Assembly: GCA_964019135.1 (NCBI GenBank) | Contig: OZ025255.1 | Span: 4,464,001-4,528,000, forward strand | Source: Arenicola marina | Lineage: Eukaryota > Annelida > Polychaeta > Arenicolidae | Direction: 5' to 3' | DNA: 64,000 bases | Shown here: piece after piece, positions 12,001-25,179 of the stretch | How positions within the stretch are numbered: the stretch's first letter is position 1 | Layout: every line of letters starts with the position of its first letter | Notes under the pieces: model-generated | What the model was told of the DNA's origin: nothing | Database searches by the model: none | The model's input: the letters and a program-made list of their open reading frames with translations, nothing else | Made by a program: the position numbers and the translations under genes

Positions 12001-14797
12001 GTACACTGTGTCACCGCCCTGACGTCAGTACTACATGTAAAATGTGTCACCGCCCTGACGTCAGTACTACATGTACACTGTGTCACCGCCCTGACGTCAG
12101 TACTACATGTACAAGGTGTCACCGCCCTGACGTCAGTACTACATGTACACTGTGTCACCGCCCTGACGTCAGTACTGCATGTACACTGTGTCACTGCCCT
12201 GACGTCAGTACTACATGTACACTGTGTCACCGCCCTGACGTCAGTACTACATGTACAATGTGTCACCGCCCTGACGTCAGTACTACATGTACACTCTGTC
12301 ACCGCCCTAACGTCAGTACTACATGTACAATGCGTCACCGCCCTGACGTCAGTACTACATTTACACTGTGTCACCGCCTTGACGTCAGTACAATATGTAC
12401 AATGTGTCACCGCCCTGACGTCAGTACTACATGTACACTGTGTCACCGCCCTGGCGTCAGTACTACATGTACAAGAAGTCACCGCCCTGACGTCAGTACT
12501 ACATGTACACAGTGTCACCGCCCTGACGTCAGTACTACATGTACAATGTGTCGCCGCCCTGACGTCAGTACTACATGTACACTGTGTCACCGCCCTGACG
12601 TCAGTACCACATGTACACTGTGTCACCGCCCTGACGTCAGTACTACATGTACAATGTGTCACCGCCCTGACGTCAGTACTACATGTACAATGTGTCACCG
12701 CCCTGACGTCAGTACTACATGTACACTGTGTCACCGCCCTGACGTCAGTACTACATGTACAATGTGCCACCGCCCTGACGTCAGTACTACATGTACAATG
12801 TGTCACCGCCCTGACGTCAGTACTACATGTACATTGTGTCACCGCCCTGACGTCAGTACTACATGTACACTGTGTCACCGCCCTGACGTCAGTACTACAT
12901 GTACAATGTGTCACCGCCCTGACGTCAGTACTACATGTACACTGTGTCACCGCCCTGACGTCAGTACTACATGTACAATGTGTCACCGCCCTGACGTCAG
13001 TACCACATGTACAATGTGTCAGCGCCCTGACGTCAGTACTACATGTACAATGTGTCACCGCCCTGACGTCAGTACTACATGTACACTGTGTCACCGCCCT
13101 GACGTCAGTACTACATGTACAATGTGTCACCGCCCTGACGTCAGTACTACATGTACACTGTGTCACCGCCCTGACGTCAGTACTACATGTACACTGTGTC
13201 ACCGCCCTGACGTCAGTACTACATGTACACTGTGTCACCGCCCTGACGTCAGTACTACATGTACAATGCGTCACCGCCCTGACGTCAGTACTACATTTAC
13301 ACTGTGTCACCGCCTTGACGTCAGTACAATATGTACAATGTGTCACCGCCCTGACGTCAGTACTACATGTACACTGTGTCACCGCCCTGACGTCAGTACT
13401 GCATGTACAACGTGTCACCGCCCCAACGTCAGTACTACATGTACAAGGTGTCACCGCCCTGTCGTCAGTACTACATGTACAAGCTGTCACCGCCCTGACG
13501 TCAGTACTACATGTACACTGTGTCACCGCCCTGGCGTCAGTACTACATGTACAAGAAGTCACCGCCCTGACGTCAGTACTACATGTACACAGTGTCACCG
13601 CCCTGACGTCAGTACTACATGTACAATGTGTCGCCGCCCTGACGTCAGTACTACATGTACACTGTGTCACCGCCCTGACGTCAGTACCACATGTACACTG
13701 TGTCACCGCCCTGACGTCAGTACTACATGTACAATGTGTCACCGCCCTGACGTCAGTACTACATGTACAATGTGTCACCGCCCTGACGTCAGTACTACAT
13801 GTACACTGTGTCACCGCCCTGACGTCAGTACTACATGTACAATGTGCCACCGCCCTGACGTCAGTACTACATGTACAATGTGTCACCGCCCTGACGTCAG
13901 TACTACATGTACATTGTGTCACCGCCCTGACGTCAGTACTACATGTACACTGTGTCACCGCCCTGACGTCAGTACTACATGTACAATGTGTCACCGCCCT
14001 GACGTCAGTACTACATGTACACTGTGTCACCGCCCTGACGTCAGTACTACATGCACAATGTGTCACCGCCCTGACGTCAGTACCACATGTACACTGTGTC
14101 ACCGCCCTGACGTCAGTACTACATGTACACTGTGTCACCGCCCTGACGTCAGTACCACATGTACACTGTGTCACCGCCCTGACGTCAGTACTACATGTAC
14201 AATGTGTCACCGCCCTGACGTCAGTACTACATGTACACTGTGTCACCGCCCTGACGTCAGTACTACATGTACACTGTGTCACCGCCCTGGCGTCAGTACT
14301 ACATGTACAATGTGTCACCGCCCTGACGTCAGTACTACATGTACACTGTGTCACCGCCCTGACGTCAGTACTACATGTACACTGTGTCACCGCCCTGACG
14401 TCAGTACTACATGTACACTGTGTCACCGCCCTGACGTCAGTACTACATGTACAAGGTGTCACCGCCCTGACGTCAGTACTACATGTACAAGTTGTCACCG
14501 CCCTGACGTCAGTACTACATGTACACTGTGTCACCGCCCTGGCGTCAGTACTACATGTACACTGTGTCACCGCCCTGACGTCAGTACTACATGTACAAGG
14601 TGTCACAGCCCTGACGTCAGTACTACATGTACACTGTGTCACCGCCCTGACGTCAGTACTAGATGTACACTGTGTCACCGCCCTGACGTCAGTACTACAT
14701 GTACACTGTGTCACCGCCCTGACGTCAGTACTACATGTACAAGTTGTCACCGACCTGACGTCAGTACTACATGTACAAGGTGTCACCGCCCTGACGT
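9075..14797. repeat. Largest block, mosaic of families c, d and the left-edge block (159 units)
   Basis: At 5,723 bp this is the longest joint-to-joint interval. From 9,075 to about 10,640 it follows the family c block at 6,521 (offset 2,554, about one unit shorter). From about 10,650 it follows the family d block at 20,609: the CCCCGATG unit at 10,793 equals the one at 21,175. That match continues at offset 10,382, then 10,310 after a two-unit difference near 12,300. From about 13,246 it follows the left-edge block. No tail module is seen inside at the switches, so this is a mosaic with internal blocks lost or exchanged. Confidence 0.82.
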
Positions 14798-16380
14798 CAG
14801 ACTACATGTACAATGTGTCACCGCTATGACGTCAGTACTACATGTACACTGTGTCACCGCCCTGGCGTCAGTACTACATGTACACTGTGTCACCGCCCTG
14901 ACGTCAGTACTACATGTACAAGGTGTCACCGCCCTGACGTCAGTACTACATGTACAATGTGTCACCGCCCTGACGTCAGTACTACATGTACACTGTGTCA
15001 CCGCCCTGACGTCAGTACTACATGTACAATGTGTCACCGCCCTGACGTCAGTACTACATGTACACTGTGTCACCGCCCTGACGTCAGTACTACATGTACA
15101 CTGTATCACCACCCTGACGTCAGTACTACATGTACACTGTGTCACCGCCCTGACGTCAGTACTACATGTACACTGTGTCACCGCCCTGACGTCAGTACTA
15201 CATGTACACTGTGTCACCGCCCTGACGTCAGTACTACATGTACACTGTGTCACCGCCCTGGCGTCAGTACTACATGTACACTGTGTCACCGCCCTGACGT
15301 CAGTACTACATGTACAAGGTGTCACCGCCCTGACGTCAGTACTACATGTACAAGGTGTCACCGCCCTGACGTCAGTACTACATGTACACTGTGTCACCGC
15401 CCTGACGTCAGTACTACATGTACAATGTGTCACCGCCCTGACGTCAGTACTACATGTGCACTGTGTCACCGCCCTGACGTCAGTACTACATGTACACTGT
15501 ATCACCACCCTGACGTCAGTACTACATGTACACTGTGTCACCGCCCTGACGTCAGTACTACATGTACAAGTTGTCACCGACCTGACGTCAGTACTACATG
15601 TACACTGTGTCACCGCCCTGACGTCAGTACTACATGTACACTGTGTCACCGCCCTGACGTCAATACTACATGTACACTCTGTCACCGCCCTGACGTCAGT
15701 GCTACATGCACACTGTGTCACCGCCCCGACGTCAGTACTACATGTACACTGTGTCACCGCCCTGACGTCAGTACTACATGTACAATGTGTCACCGCCCTG
15801 ACGTCAGTACTACATGTACACTGTGTCACCGCCCTGGCGTCAGTACTACATGTACACTGTGTCACCACCCTGACGTCAGTACTACATGTACACTGTGTCA
15901 CCGCCCTGACGTCAGTACTACATGTACACTGTGTCACCGCCCTGGCGTCAGTACTACATGTACACTGTGTCACCGCCCTGGCGTCAGTACTACATGTACA
16001 CTGTGTCACCGCCCTGACGTCAGTACTACATGTAGACTGTGTCACCGCCCTGGCGTCAGTACTACATGTACACTGTGTCACCGCCCTGGCGTCAGTACTA
16101 CATGTACACTGTGTCACCGCCCTGACGTCAGTACTACATGTACACTGTGTCACAGCCCTGACGTCAGTACTACATGTACAATGTGTCACCGCCCTGACGT
16201 CAGTACTACATGTACACTGTGTCAAAGCCCTGGCGTCAGTACTACATGTACACTGTGTCACCGCCCTGACGTCAGTACTACATGTACAAGGTGTCACCGC
16301 CCCGACGTCAGTACTACATGTGCAAGATGTCACCGCCCTGATGTCAGTACTACATGTACACTGTGTCACCGCCCTGACGT
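14798..16380. repeat. Higher-order block, family a, second copy (44 units)
   Basis: It has the same 1,583-bp length, type A joint, head and tail as the block at 2,473 (offset 12,325) and the block at 29,929 (offset 15,131). It lies in the first copy of the 15.1-kb duplication. Confidence 0.9.
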
Positions 16381-18845
16381 CAGACTACATGTACAATGTG
16401 TCACCGCTGTACAATGTGTCACCGCCCTGACGTCAGTACTACATGTACAAGGTGTCACCGCCCTGGCGTCAGTACTACATGTACAATGTGTCACCGCCCT
16501 GACGTCAGTGCTACATGTACAATGTGTCACCGCCCTGACGTCAGTACTACATGTACAATGTTTCACCGCCCTGACGTCAGTACTGCATGTACAAGGTGTC
16601 ACCGCCTTGACGTCAGTACTACATGTACACTGTGTCACCGCCCTGACGTCAGTACTACATGTACACTGTGTCACCGCCCCGACGTCAGTACTACATGTAC
16701 ACTGTGTCACCGCCCTGACGTCAGTACTACATGTACACTGTGTCACCGCCCTGACGTCAGTACTATATGTACACTGTGTCACCGCCCTGACGTCAGTACT
16801 ACATGTACACTGTGTCACCGCCCTGACGTCAGTACTATATGTACACTGTGTCACCGCCCTGACGTCAGTACTACATGTACACTGTGTCACCGCCCTGACG
16901 TCAGTACTACATGTACACTGTGTCACCGCCCCGACGTCAGTACTACATGTACACTGTGTCACCGCCCTGACGTCAGTACTGCATGTACACTGTGTCACCG
17001 CCCTGACGTCAGTACTACATGTACACTGTGTCACCGCCCCGACGTCAGTACTACATGTACACTGTGTCACCGCCCTGACGTCAGTACTGCATGTACAACG
17101 TGTCACCGCCCCAACGTCAGTACTACATGTACAAGGTGTCACCGCCCTGTCGTCAGTACTACATGTACAAGCTGTCACCGCCCTGACGTCAGTACTACAT
17201 GTACAAGAAGTCACCGCCCTGACGTCAGTACTGCATGTACACAGTGTCACCGCCCTGACGTCAGTACCACATGTACACTGTGTCACCGCCCTGAAGTCAG
17301 TACTACATGTACAATGTGTCACCGCCCTGACGTCAGTACTACATGTACAATGTGCCACCGCCCTGACGTCAGTACTACATGTACACTGTGTCACCGCCCC
17401 GACGTCAGTACTACATGTACACTGTGTCACCGCCCTGACGTCAGTACTGCATGTACACTGTGTCACCGCCCTGACGTCAGTACTACATGTACACTGTGTC
17501 ACCGCCCCGACGTCAGTACTACATGTACACTGTGTCACCGCCCTGACGTCAGTACTGCATATACAACGTGTCACCGCCCCAACGTCAGTACTACATGTAC
17601 AAGGTGTCACCGCCCTGTCGTCAGTACTACATGTACAAGCTGTCACCGCCCTGACGTCAGTACTACATGTACAAGAAGTCACCGCCCTGACGTCAGTACT
17701 ACATGTACACAGTGTCACCGCCCTGACGTCAGTACCACATGTACACTGTGTCACCGCCCTGAAGTCAGTACTACATGTACAATGTGTCACCGCCCTGACG
17801 TCAGTACTACATGTACAATGTGTCACCGCCCTGACGTCAGTACTACATGTACAATGTGCCACCGCCCTGACGTCAGTACTACATGTACAATGTGTCACCG
17901 CCCTGACGTCAGTACTACATGTACATTGTGTCACCGCCCTGACGTCAGTACTACATGTACACTGTGTCACCGCCCTGACGTCAGTACTACATGTACAATG
18001 TGTCACCGCCCTGACGTCAGTACTACATGTACACTGTGTCACCGCCCTGACGTCAGTACTACATGTACAATGTGTCACCGCCCTGACGTCAGTACCACAT
18101 GTACACTGTGTCACCGCCCTGACGTCAGTGCTACATGTACAATGTGTCACCGCCCTGACGTCAGTACTACATGTACACTGTGTCACCGCCCTGACGTCAG
18201 TACTACATGTACAATGTGTCACCGCCCTGACGTCAGTACTACATGTACACTGTGTCACCGCCCTGACGTCAGTACTACATGTACACTGTGTCACCGCCCT
18301 GACGTCAGTACTACATGTACACTGTGTCACCGCCCTGACGTCAGTACTACATGTACAAGTTGTCACCGACCTGACGTCAGTACTACATGTACACTGTGTC
18401 ACCGCCCTGGCGTCAGTACTACATGTACACTGTGTCACCGCCCTGACGTCAGTACTACATGTACACTGTGTCACCGCCCTGGCGTCAGTACTACATGTAC
18501 AAGTTGTCACCGACCTGACGTCAGTACTACATGTACACTGTGTCACCGCCCTGGCGTCAGTACTACATGTACACTGTGTCACCGCCCTGACGTCAGTACT
18601 ACATGTACACTGTGTCACAGCCCTGACGTCAGTACTACATGTACAATGTGTCACCGCCCTGACGTCAGTACTACATGTACACTGTGTCAAAGCCCTGGCG
18701 TCAGTACTACATGTACACTGTGTCACCGCCCTGACGTCAGTACTACATGTACAAGGTGTCACCGCCCCGACGTCAGTACTACATGTGCAAGATGTCACCG
18801 CCCTGATGTCAGTACTACATGTACACTGTGTCACCGCCCTGACGT
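16381..18845. repeat. Higher-order block, family b, second copy (69 units)
   Basis: Type B joint; length 2,465 bp as in the block at 4,056. Marker cassettes have TGTCGTCAG at 17,148 and 17,616. It carries GCATATACAACG near 17,557, a G-to-A change relative to 5,236 that is shared with the copy at 32,692. This shows the two right-hand copies are closest relatives. Confidence 0.9.
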
Positions 18846-20608
18846 CAGACTACATGTACAATGTGTCACCGCTATGACGTCAGTACTACATGTACAATGT
18901 GTCACCGCCCTGACGTCAGTACTACATGTACACTGTGTCACCGGCCTGGCGTCAGTACTACATGTACAATGTGTCACCGCCCTGACGTCAGTACTACATG
19001 TACAATGTGTCACCGCCCTGACGTCAGTACTACATGTACAATGTGTCACCGCCCTGACGTCAGTACTGCATGTACAAGGTGTCACCGCCTTGACGTCAGT
19101 ACTACATGTACACTGTGTCACCGCCCTGACGTCAGTACTACATGTACACTGTGTCACCGCCCCGACGTCAGTACTACATGTACACTGTGTCACCGCCCTG
19201 ACGTCAGTACTACATGTACTCTGTGTCACCGCCCTGACGTCAGTACTATATGTACACTGTGTCACCGCCCTGACGTCAGTACTACATGTACACTGTGTCA
19301 CCGCCCTGACGTCAGTACTATATGTACACTGTGTCACCGCCCTGACGTCAGTACTAAATGTACACTGTGTCACCGCCCTGACGTCAGTACTACATGTACA
19401 CTGTGTCACCGCCCCGACGTCAGTACTACATGTACACTGTGTCACCGCCCTGACGTCAGTACTACATGTACACTGTGTCACCGCCCTGACGTCAGTACTA
19501 CATGTACAATGTGTCACCGCCCTGACGTCAGTACTACATGTACACTGTGTCACCGCCCTGACGTCAGTACTACATGTAAAATGTGTCACCGCCCTGACGT
19601 CAGTACTACATGTACACTGTGTCACCGCCCTGACGTCAGTACTACATGTACACTGTGTCACCGCCCTGACGTCAGTACTACATGTACACTGTGTCACCGC
19701 CCTGACGTCAGTACTACATGTACAAGTTGTCACCGACCTGACGTCAGTACTACATGTACACTGTGTCACCACCCTGACGTCAGTACTACATGTACACTGT
19801 GTCACCGCCTGGACGTCAGTACTACATGAACACTGTGTCACCGCCCTGGCGTCAGTACTACATGTACAATGTGTCACCGCCCTGGCGTCAGTACTACATG
19901 TACACTGTGTCACCGCCCTGGCGTCAGTACTACATGTACACTGTGTCACCGCCCTGACGTCAGTACTACATGTACACTGTGTCACCGCCCTGACGTCAGT
20001 ACTACATGTACACTGTGTCACCGCCCTGGCGTCAGTGCTACATGTACACTGTGTCACCGCCCTGGCGTCAGTACTACATGTACAAGTTGTCACCGACCTG
20101 ACGTCAGTACTACATGTACACTGTGTCACCGCCCTGGCGTCAGTACTACATGTACACTGTGTCACCGCCCTGGCGTCAGTACTACATGTACACTGTGTCA
20201 CCGCCCTGGCGTCAGTACTACATGTACAAGTTGTCACCGACCTGACGTCAGTACTACATGTACACTGTGTCACCGCCCTGGCGTCAGTACTACATGTACA
20301 CTGTGTCACCGCCCTGGCGTCAGTACTACATGTACACTGTGTCACCGCCCTGACGTCAGTACTACATGTACACTGTGTCACAGCCCTGACGTCAGTACTA
20401 CATGTACAATGTGTCACCGCCCTGACGTCAGTACTACATGTACACTGTGTCAAAGCCCTGGCGTCAGTACTACATGTACACTGTGTCACCGCCCTGACGT
20501 CAGTACTACATGTACAAGGTGTCACCGCCCCGACGTCAGTACTACATGTGCAAGATGTCACCGCCCCGATGTCAGCACTACATGTACACTGTGTCACCGC
20601 CCTGACGT
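18846..20608. repeat. Higher-order block, family c, short form (49 units)
   Basis: Type A joint with the CACCGGCCTGG head marker and the TACTAAATG unit at 19,355. At 1,763 bp it is seven units shorter than the block at 6,521. The tail includes the CCCCGATG and CAGCACTAC variants. Confidence 0.9.
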
Positions 20609-23600
20609 CAGACTACATGTACAATGTGTCACCGCTATGACGTCAGTACTACATGTACAATGTGTCACCGCCCTGACGTCAGTACTACATGTACAAGGTG
20701 TCACCGCCCTGGCGTCAGTACTACATGTACAATGTGTCACCGCCCTGACGTCAGTACTACATGTACAATGTGTCACCGCCCTGACGTCAGTACTACATGT
20801 ACAATGTGTCACCGCCCTGACGTCATTACTGCATGTACAAGGTGTCACCGCCTTGACGTCAGTACTACATGTACACTGTGTCACCGCCCTGACGTCAGTA
20901 CTACATGTACACTGTGTCACCGCCCCGACGTCAGTATTACATGTACACTGTGTCACCGCCCTGACGTCAGTACTACATGTACACTGTGTCACCGCCCTGA
21001 CGTCAGTACTATATGTACACTGTGTCACCGCCCTGACGTCAGTACTACATGTACATTGTGTCACCGCCCTGACGTCAGTACTATATGTACACTGTGTCAC
21101 CGCCCTGACGTCAGTACTACATGTACACTGTGTCACCGCCCTGACGTCAGTACTACATGTACACTGTGTCACCGCCCCGATGTCAGTACTACATGTACAC
21201 TGTGTCACCGCCCTGACGTCAGTACTGCATGTACACTGTGTCACCGCCCTGACGTCAGTACTACATGTACACTGTGTCACCGCCCCGACGTCAGTATTAC
21301 ATGTACACTGTGTCACCGCCCTGACGTCAGTACTACATGTACACTGTGTCAACGCCCTGACGTCAGTACTACATGTACACTGTGTCACCGCCCTGACGTC
21401 AGTACTACATGTACAATGTGTCACCGCCCTGACGTCAGTACTATATGCACACTGTGTCACCGCCCTGACGTCAGTACTACATGTACACTGTGTCACCGCC
21501 CTGACGTCAGTACTACATGTACACTGTGTCACCGCCCTGACGTCAGTACTACATGTACACTGTGTCACCGCCCTGACGTCAGTACTACATGTACAATGTG
21601 TCACCGCCCTGATGTCAGTACTGCATGTACACTGTGTCACCGCCCTGATGTCAGTACTACATGTACTCTGTGTCACCGCCCTGACGTCAGTACTGTATGT
21701 ACACTCTGTCACCGCCCTGACGTCAGTACTACATGTACAAGGTGTCACCGCCCTGACGTCAGTACTACATGTACAATGCGTCACCGCCCTGATGTCAGTA
21801 CTACATTTACACTGTGTCACCGCCTTGACGTCAGTACAATATGTACAATGTGTCACCGCCCTGACGTCAGTACTACATGCACACTGTGTCACCGCCCTGA
21901 CGTCAGTACTGCATGTACAACGTGTCACCGCCCCAACGTCAGTACTACATGTACACTGTGTCACCGCCCTGGCGTCAGTACTACATGTACAAGAAGTCAC
22001 CGCCCTGACGTCAGTACTACATGTACACAGTGTCACCGCCCTGACGTCAGTACTACATGTACAATGTGTCGCCGCCCTGACGTCAGTACTACATGTACAC
22101 TGTGTCACCGCCCTGACGTCAGTACCACATGTACACTGTGTCACCGCCCTGACGTCAGTACTACATGTACAATGTGTCACCGCCCTGACGTCAGTACTAC
22201 ATGTACAATGTGCCACCGCCCTGACGTCAGTACTACATGTACACTGTGTCACCGCCCTGACGTCAGTACTACATGTACAATGTGCCACCGCCCTGACGTC
22301 AGTACTACATGTACAATGTGTCACCCTCCTGACGTCAGTACTACATGTACATTGTGTCACCGCCCTGACGTCAGTACTACATGTACACTGTGTCACCGCC
22401 CTGACGTCAGTACTACATGTAAAATGTGTCACCGCCCTGACGTCAGTACTACATGTACACTGTGTCACCGCCCTGACGTCAGTACTACATGTACAAGGTG
22501 TCACCGCCCTGACGTCAGTACTACATGTACACTGTGTCACCGCCCTGACGTCAGTACTGCATGTACACTGTGTCACTGCCCTGACGTCAGTACTACATGT
22601 ACACTGTGTCACCGCCCTGACGTCAGTACTACATGTACAATGTGTCACCGCCCTGACGTCAGTACTACATTTACACTGTGTCACCGCCTTGACGTCAGTA
22701 CAATATGTACAATGTGTCACCGCCCTGACGTCAGTACTACATGTACACTGTGTCACCGCCCTGGCGTCAGTACTACATGTACAAGAAGTCACCGCCCTGA
22801 CGTCAGTACTACATGTACACAGTGTCACCGCCCTGACGTCAGTACTACATGTACAATGTGTCGCCGCCCTGACGTCAGTACTACATGTACACTGTGTCAC
22901 CGCCCTGACGTCAGTACCACATGTACACTGTGTCACCGCCCTGACGTCAGTACTACATGTACAATGTGTCACCGCCCTGACGTCAGTACTACATGTACAA
23001 TGTGTCACCGCCCTGACGTCAGTACTACATGTACACTGTGTCACCGCCCTGACGTCAGTACTACATGTACAATGTGCCACCGCCCTGACGTCAGTACTAC
23101 ATGTACAATGTGTCACCGCCCTGACGTCAGTACTACATGTACATTGTGTCACCGCCCTGACGTCAGTACTACATGTACACTGTGTCACCGCCCTGACGTC
23201 AGTACTACATGTACAATGTGTCACCGCCCTGACGTCAGTACTACATGTACACTGTGTCACCGCCCTGACGTCAGTACTACATGTACAATGTGTCACCGCC
23301 CTGACGTCAGTACCACATGTACAATGTGTCAGCGCCCTGACGTCAGTACTACATGTACAATGTGTCACCGCCCTGACGTCAGTACTACATGTACACTGTG
23401 TCACCGCCCTGACGTCAGTACTACATGTACAATGTGTCACCGCCCTGACGTCAGTACTACATGTACACTGTGTCACCGCCCTGACGTCAGTACTACATGT
23501 ACACTGTGTCACCGCCCTGACGTCAGTACTACATGTACACTGTGTCACCGCCCTGACGTCAGTACTACATGTACAAGGTGTCACCGCCCTGACGTCAGTA

Positions 23601-25179
23601 CTACATGTACACTGTGTCACCGCCTTGACGTCAGTACTACATGTACACTGTGTCACCGCCCTGACGTCAGTACTACATGTACAAGTTGTCACCGACCTGA
23701 CGTCAGTACTACATGTACACTGTGTCACCGCCCTGACGTCAGTACTACATGTACAAGGTGTCACCGCCCTGACGTCAGTACTACATGTACACTGTGTCAC
23801 CGCCCTGACGTCAGTACTACATGTACAATGTGTCACCGCCCTGACGTCAGTACTACATGTACACTGTGTCACCGCCCTGACGTCAGTACTACATGTACAC
23901 TGTGTCACCGCCCTGACGTCAGTACTACATGTACAATGTGTCACCGCCCTGGCGTCAGTACTGCATGTACACTGTGTCACCGCCCTGACGTCAGTACTAC
24001 ATGTACACAGTGTCACCGCCCTGACGTCAGTACTACATGTACACTGTGTCACCGCCCTGGCGTCAGTACTACATGTACACTGTGTCACCGCCCTGACGTC
24101 AGTACTACATGTACAATGTGTCACCGCCCTGAGGTCAGTACTACATGTACAATGTGTCACCGCCCTGACGTCAGTACTACATGCACACTGTGTCACCGCC
24201 CTGACGTCAGTACTACATGTACAATGTGTCACCGCCCTGAGGTCAGTACTACATGTACAATGTGTCACCGCCCTGACGTCAGTACTACATGTACAATGTG
24301 TCACCGCCCTGGCGTCAGTACTGCATGTACACTGTGTCACCGCCCTGACGTCAGTACTACATGTACGCAGTGTCACCGCCCTGACGTCAGTACTACATGT
24401 ACACTGTGTCACCGCCCTGGCGTCAGTACTACATGTACACTGTGTCACCGCCCTGACGTCAGTACTACATGTACAATGTGTCACCGCCCTGAGGTCAGTA
24501 CTACATGTACAATGTGTCACCGCCCTGACGTCAGTACTACATGTACACTGTGTCACCGCCCTGACGTCAGTACTACATGTACAAGTTGTCACCGACCTGA
24601 CGTCAGTACTACATGTACACTGTGTCACCGCCCTGGCGTCAGTACTACATGTACACTGTGTCACCGCCCTGGCGTCAGTACTACATGTACAAGTTGTCAC
24701 CGACCTGACGTCAGTACTACATGTACACTGTGTCACCGCCCTGACGTCAGTACTACATGTACACTGTATCACCGCCCTGGCGTCAGTACTACATGTACAA
24801 GTTGTCACCGACCTGACGTCAGTACTACATGTACACTGTGTCACCGCCCTGGCGTCAGTACTACATGTACACTGTGTCACCGCCCTGGCGTCAGTACTAC
24901 ATGTACACTGTGTCACCGCCCTGACGTCAGTACTACATGTAAACTGTGTCACAGCCCTGACGTCAGTACTACATGTACAATGTGTCACCGCCCTGACGTC
25001 AGTACTACATGTACACTGTGTCAAAGCCCTGGCGTCAGTACTACATGTACACTGTGTCACCGCCCTGACGTCAGTACTACATGTACAAGGTGTCACCGCC
25101 CCGACGTCAGTACTACATGTGCAAGATGTCACCGCCCTGGTGTCAGTACTACATGTACACTGTGTCACCGCCCTGACGT
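20609..25179. repeat. Higher-order block, family d, long form (127 units)
   Basis: Type A joint, with the GACGTCATTACTGC head marker. The body holds runs with TATATGTA, GTATTACATG, AGAAG and CCCTAACG-type variants. From about 23,940 a short motif with CTGAGGTCAG units repeats three times (near 24,129, 24,237 and 24,489). The common tail carries CTGGTGTCAG near 25,138 in place of CTGATGTCAG. The single base I saw differing from its twin at 35,740 is C at 21,880. Confidence 0.88.

Noticed and set aside
9060-14786. Reverse-strand open frame of about 1,900 codons
   Set aside because: It mirrors the repeat on the other strand and ends exactly at joints. The same peptide repeats arise wherever the array lacks a stop.
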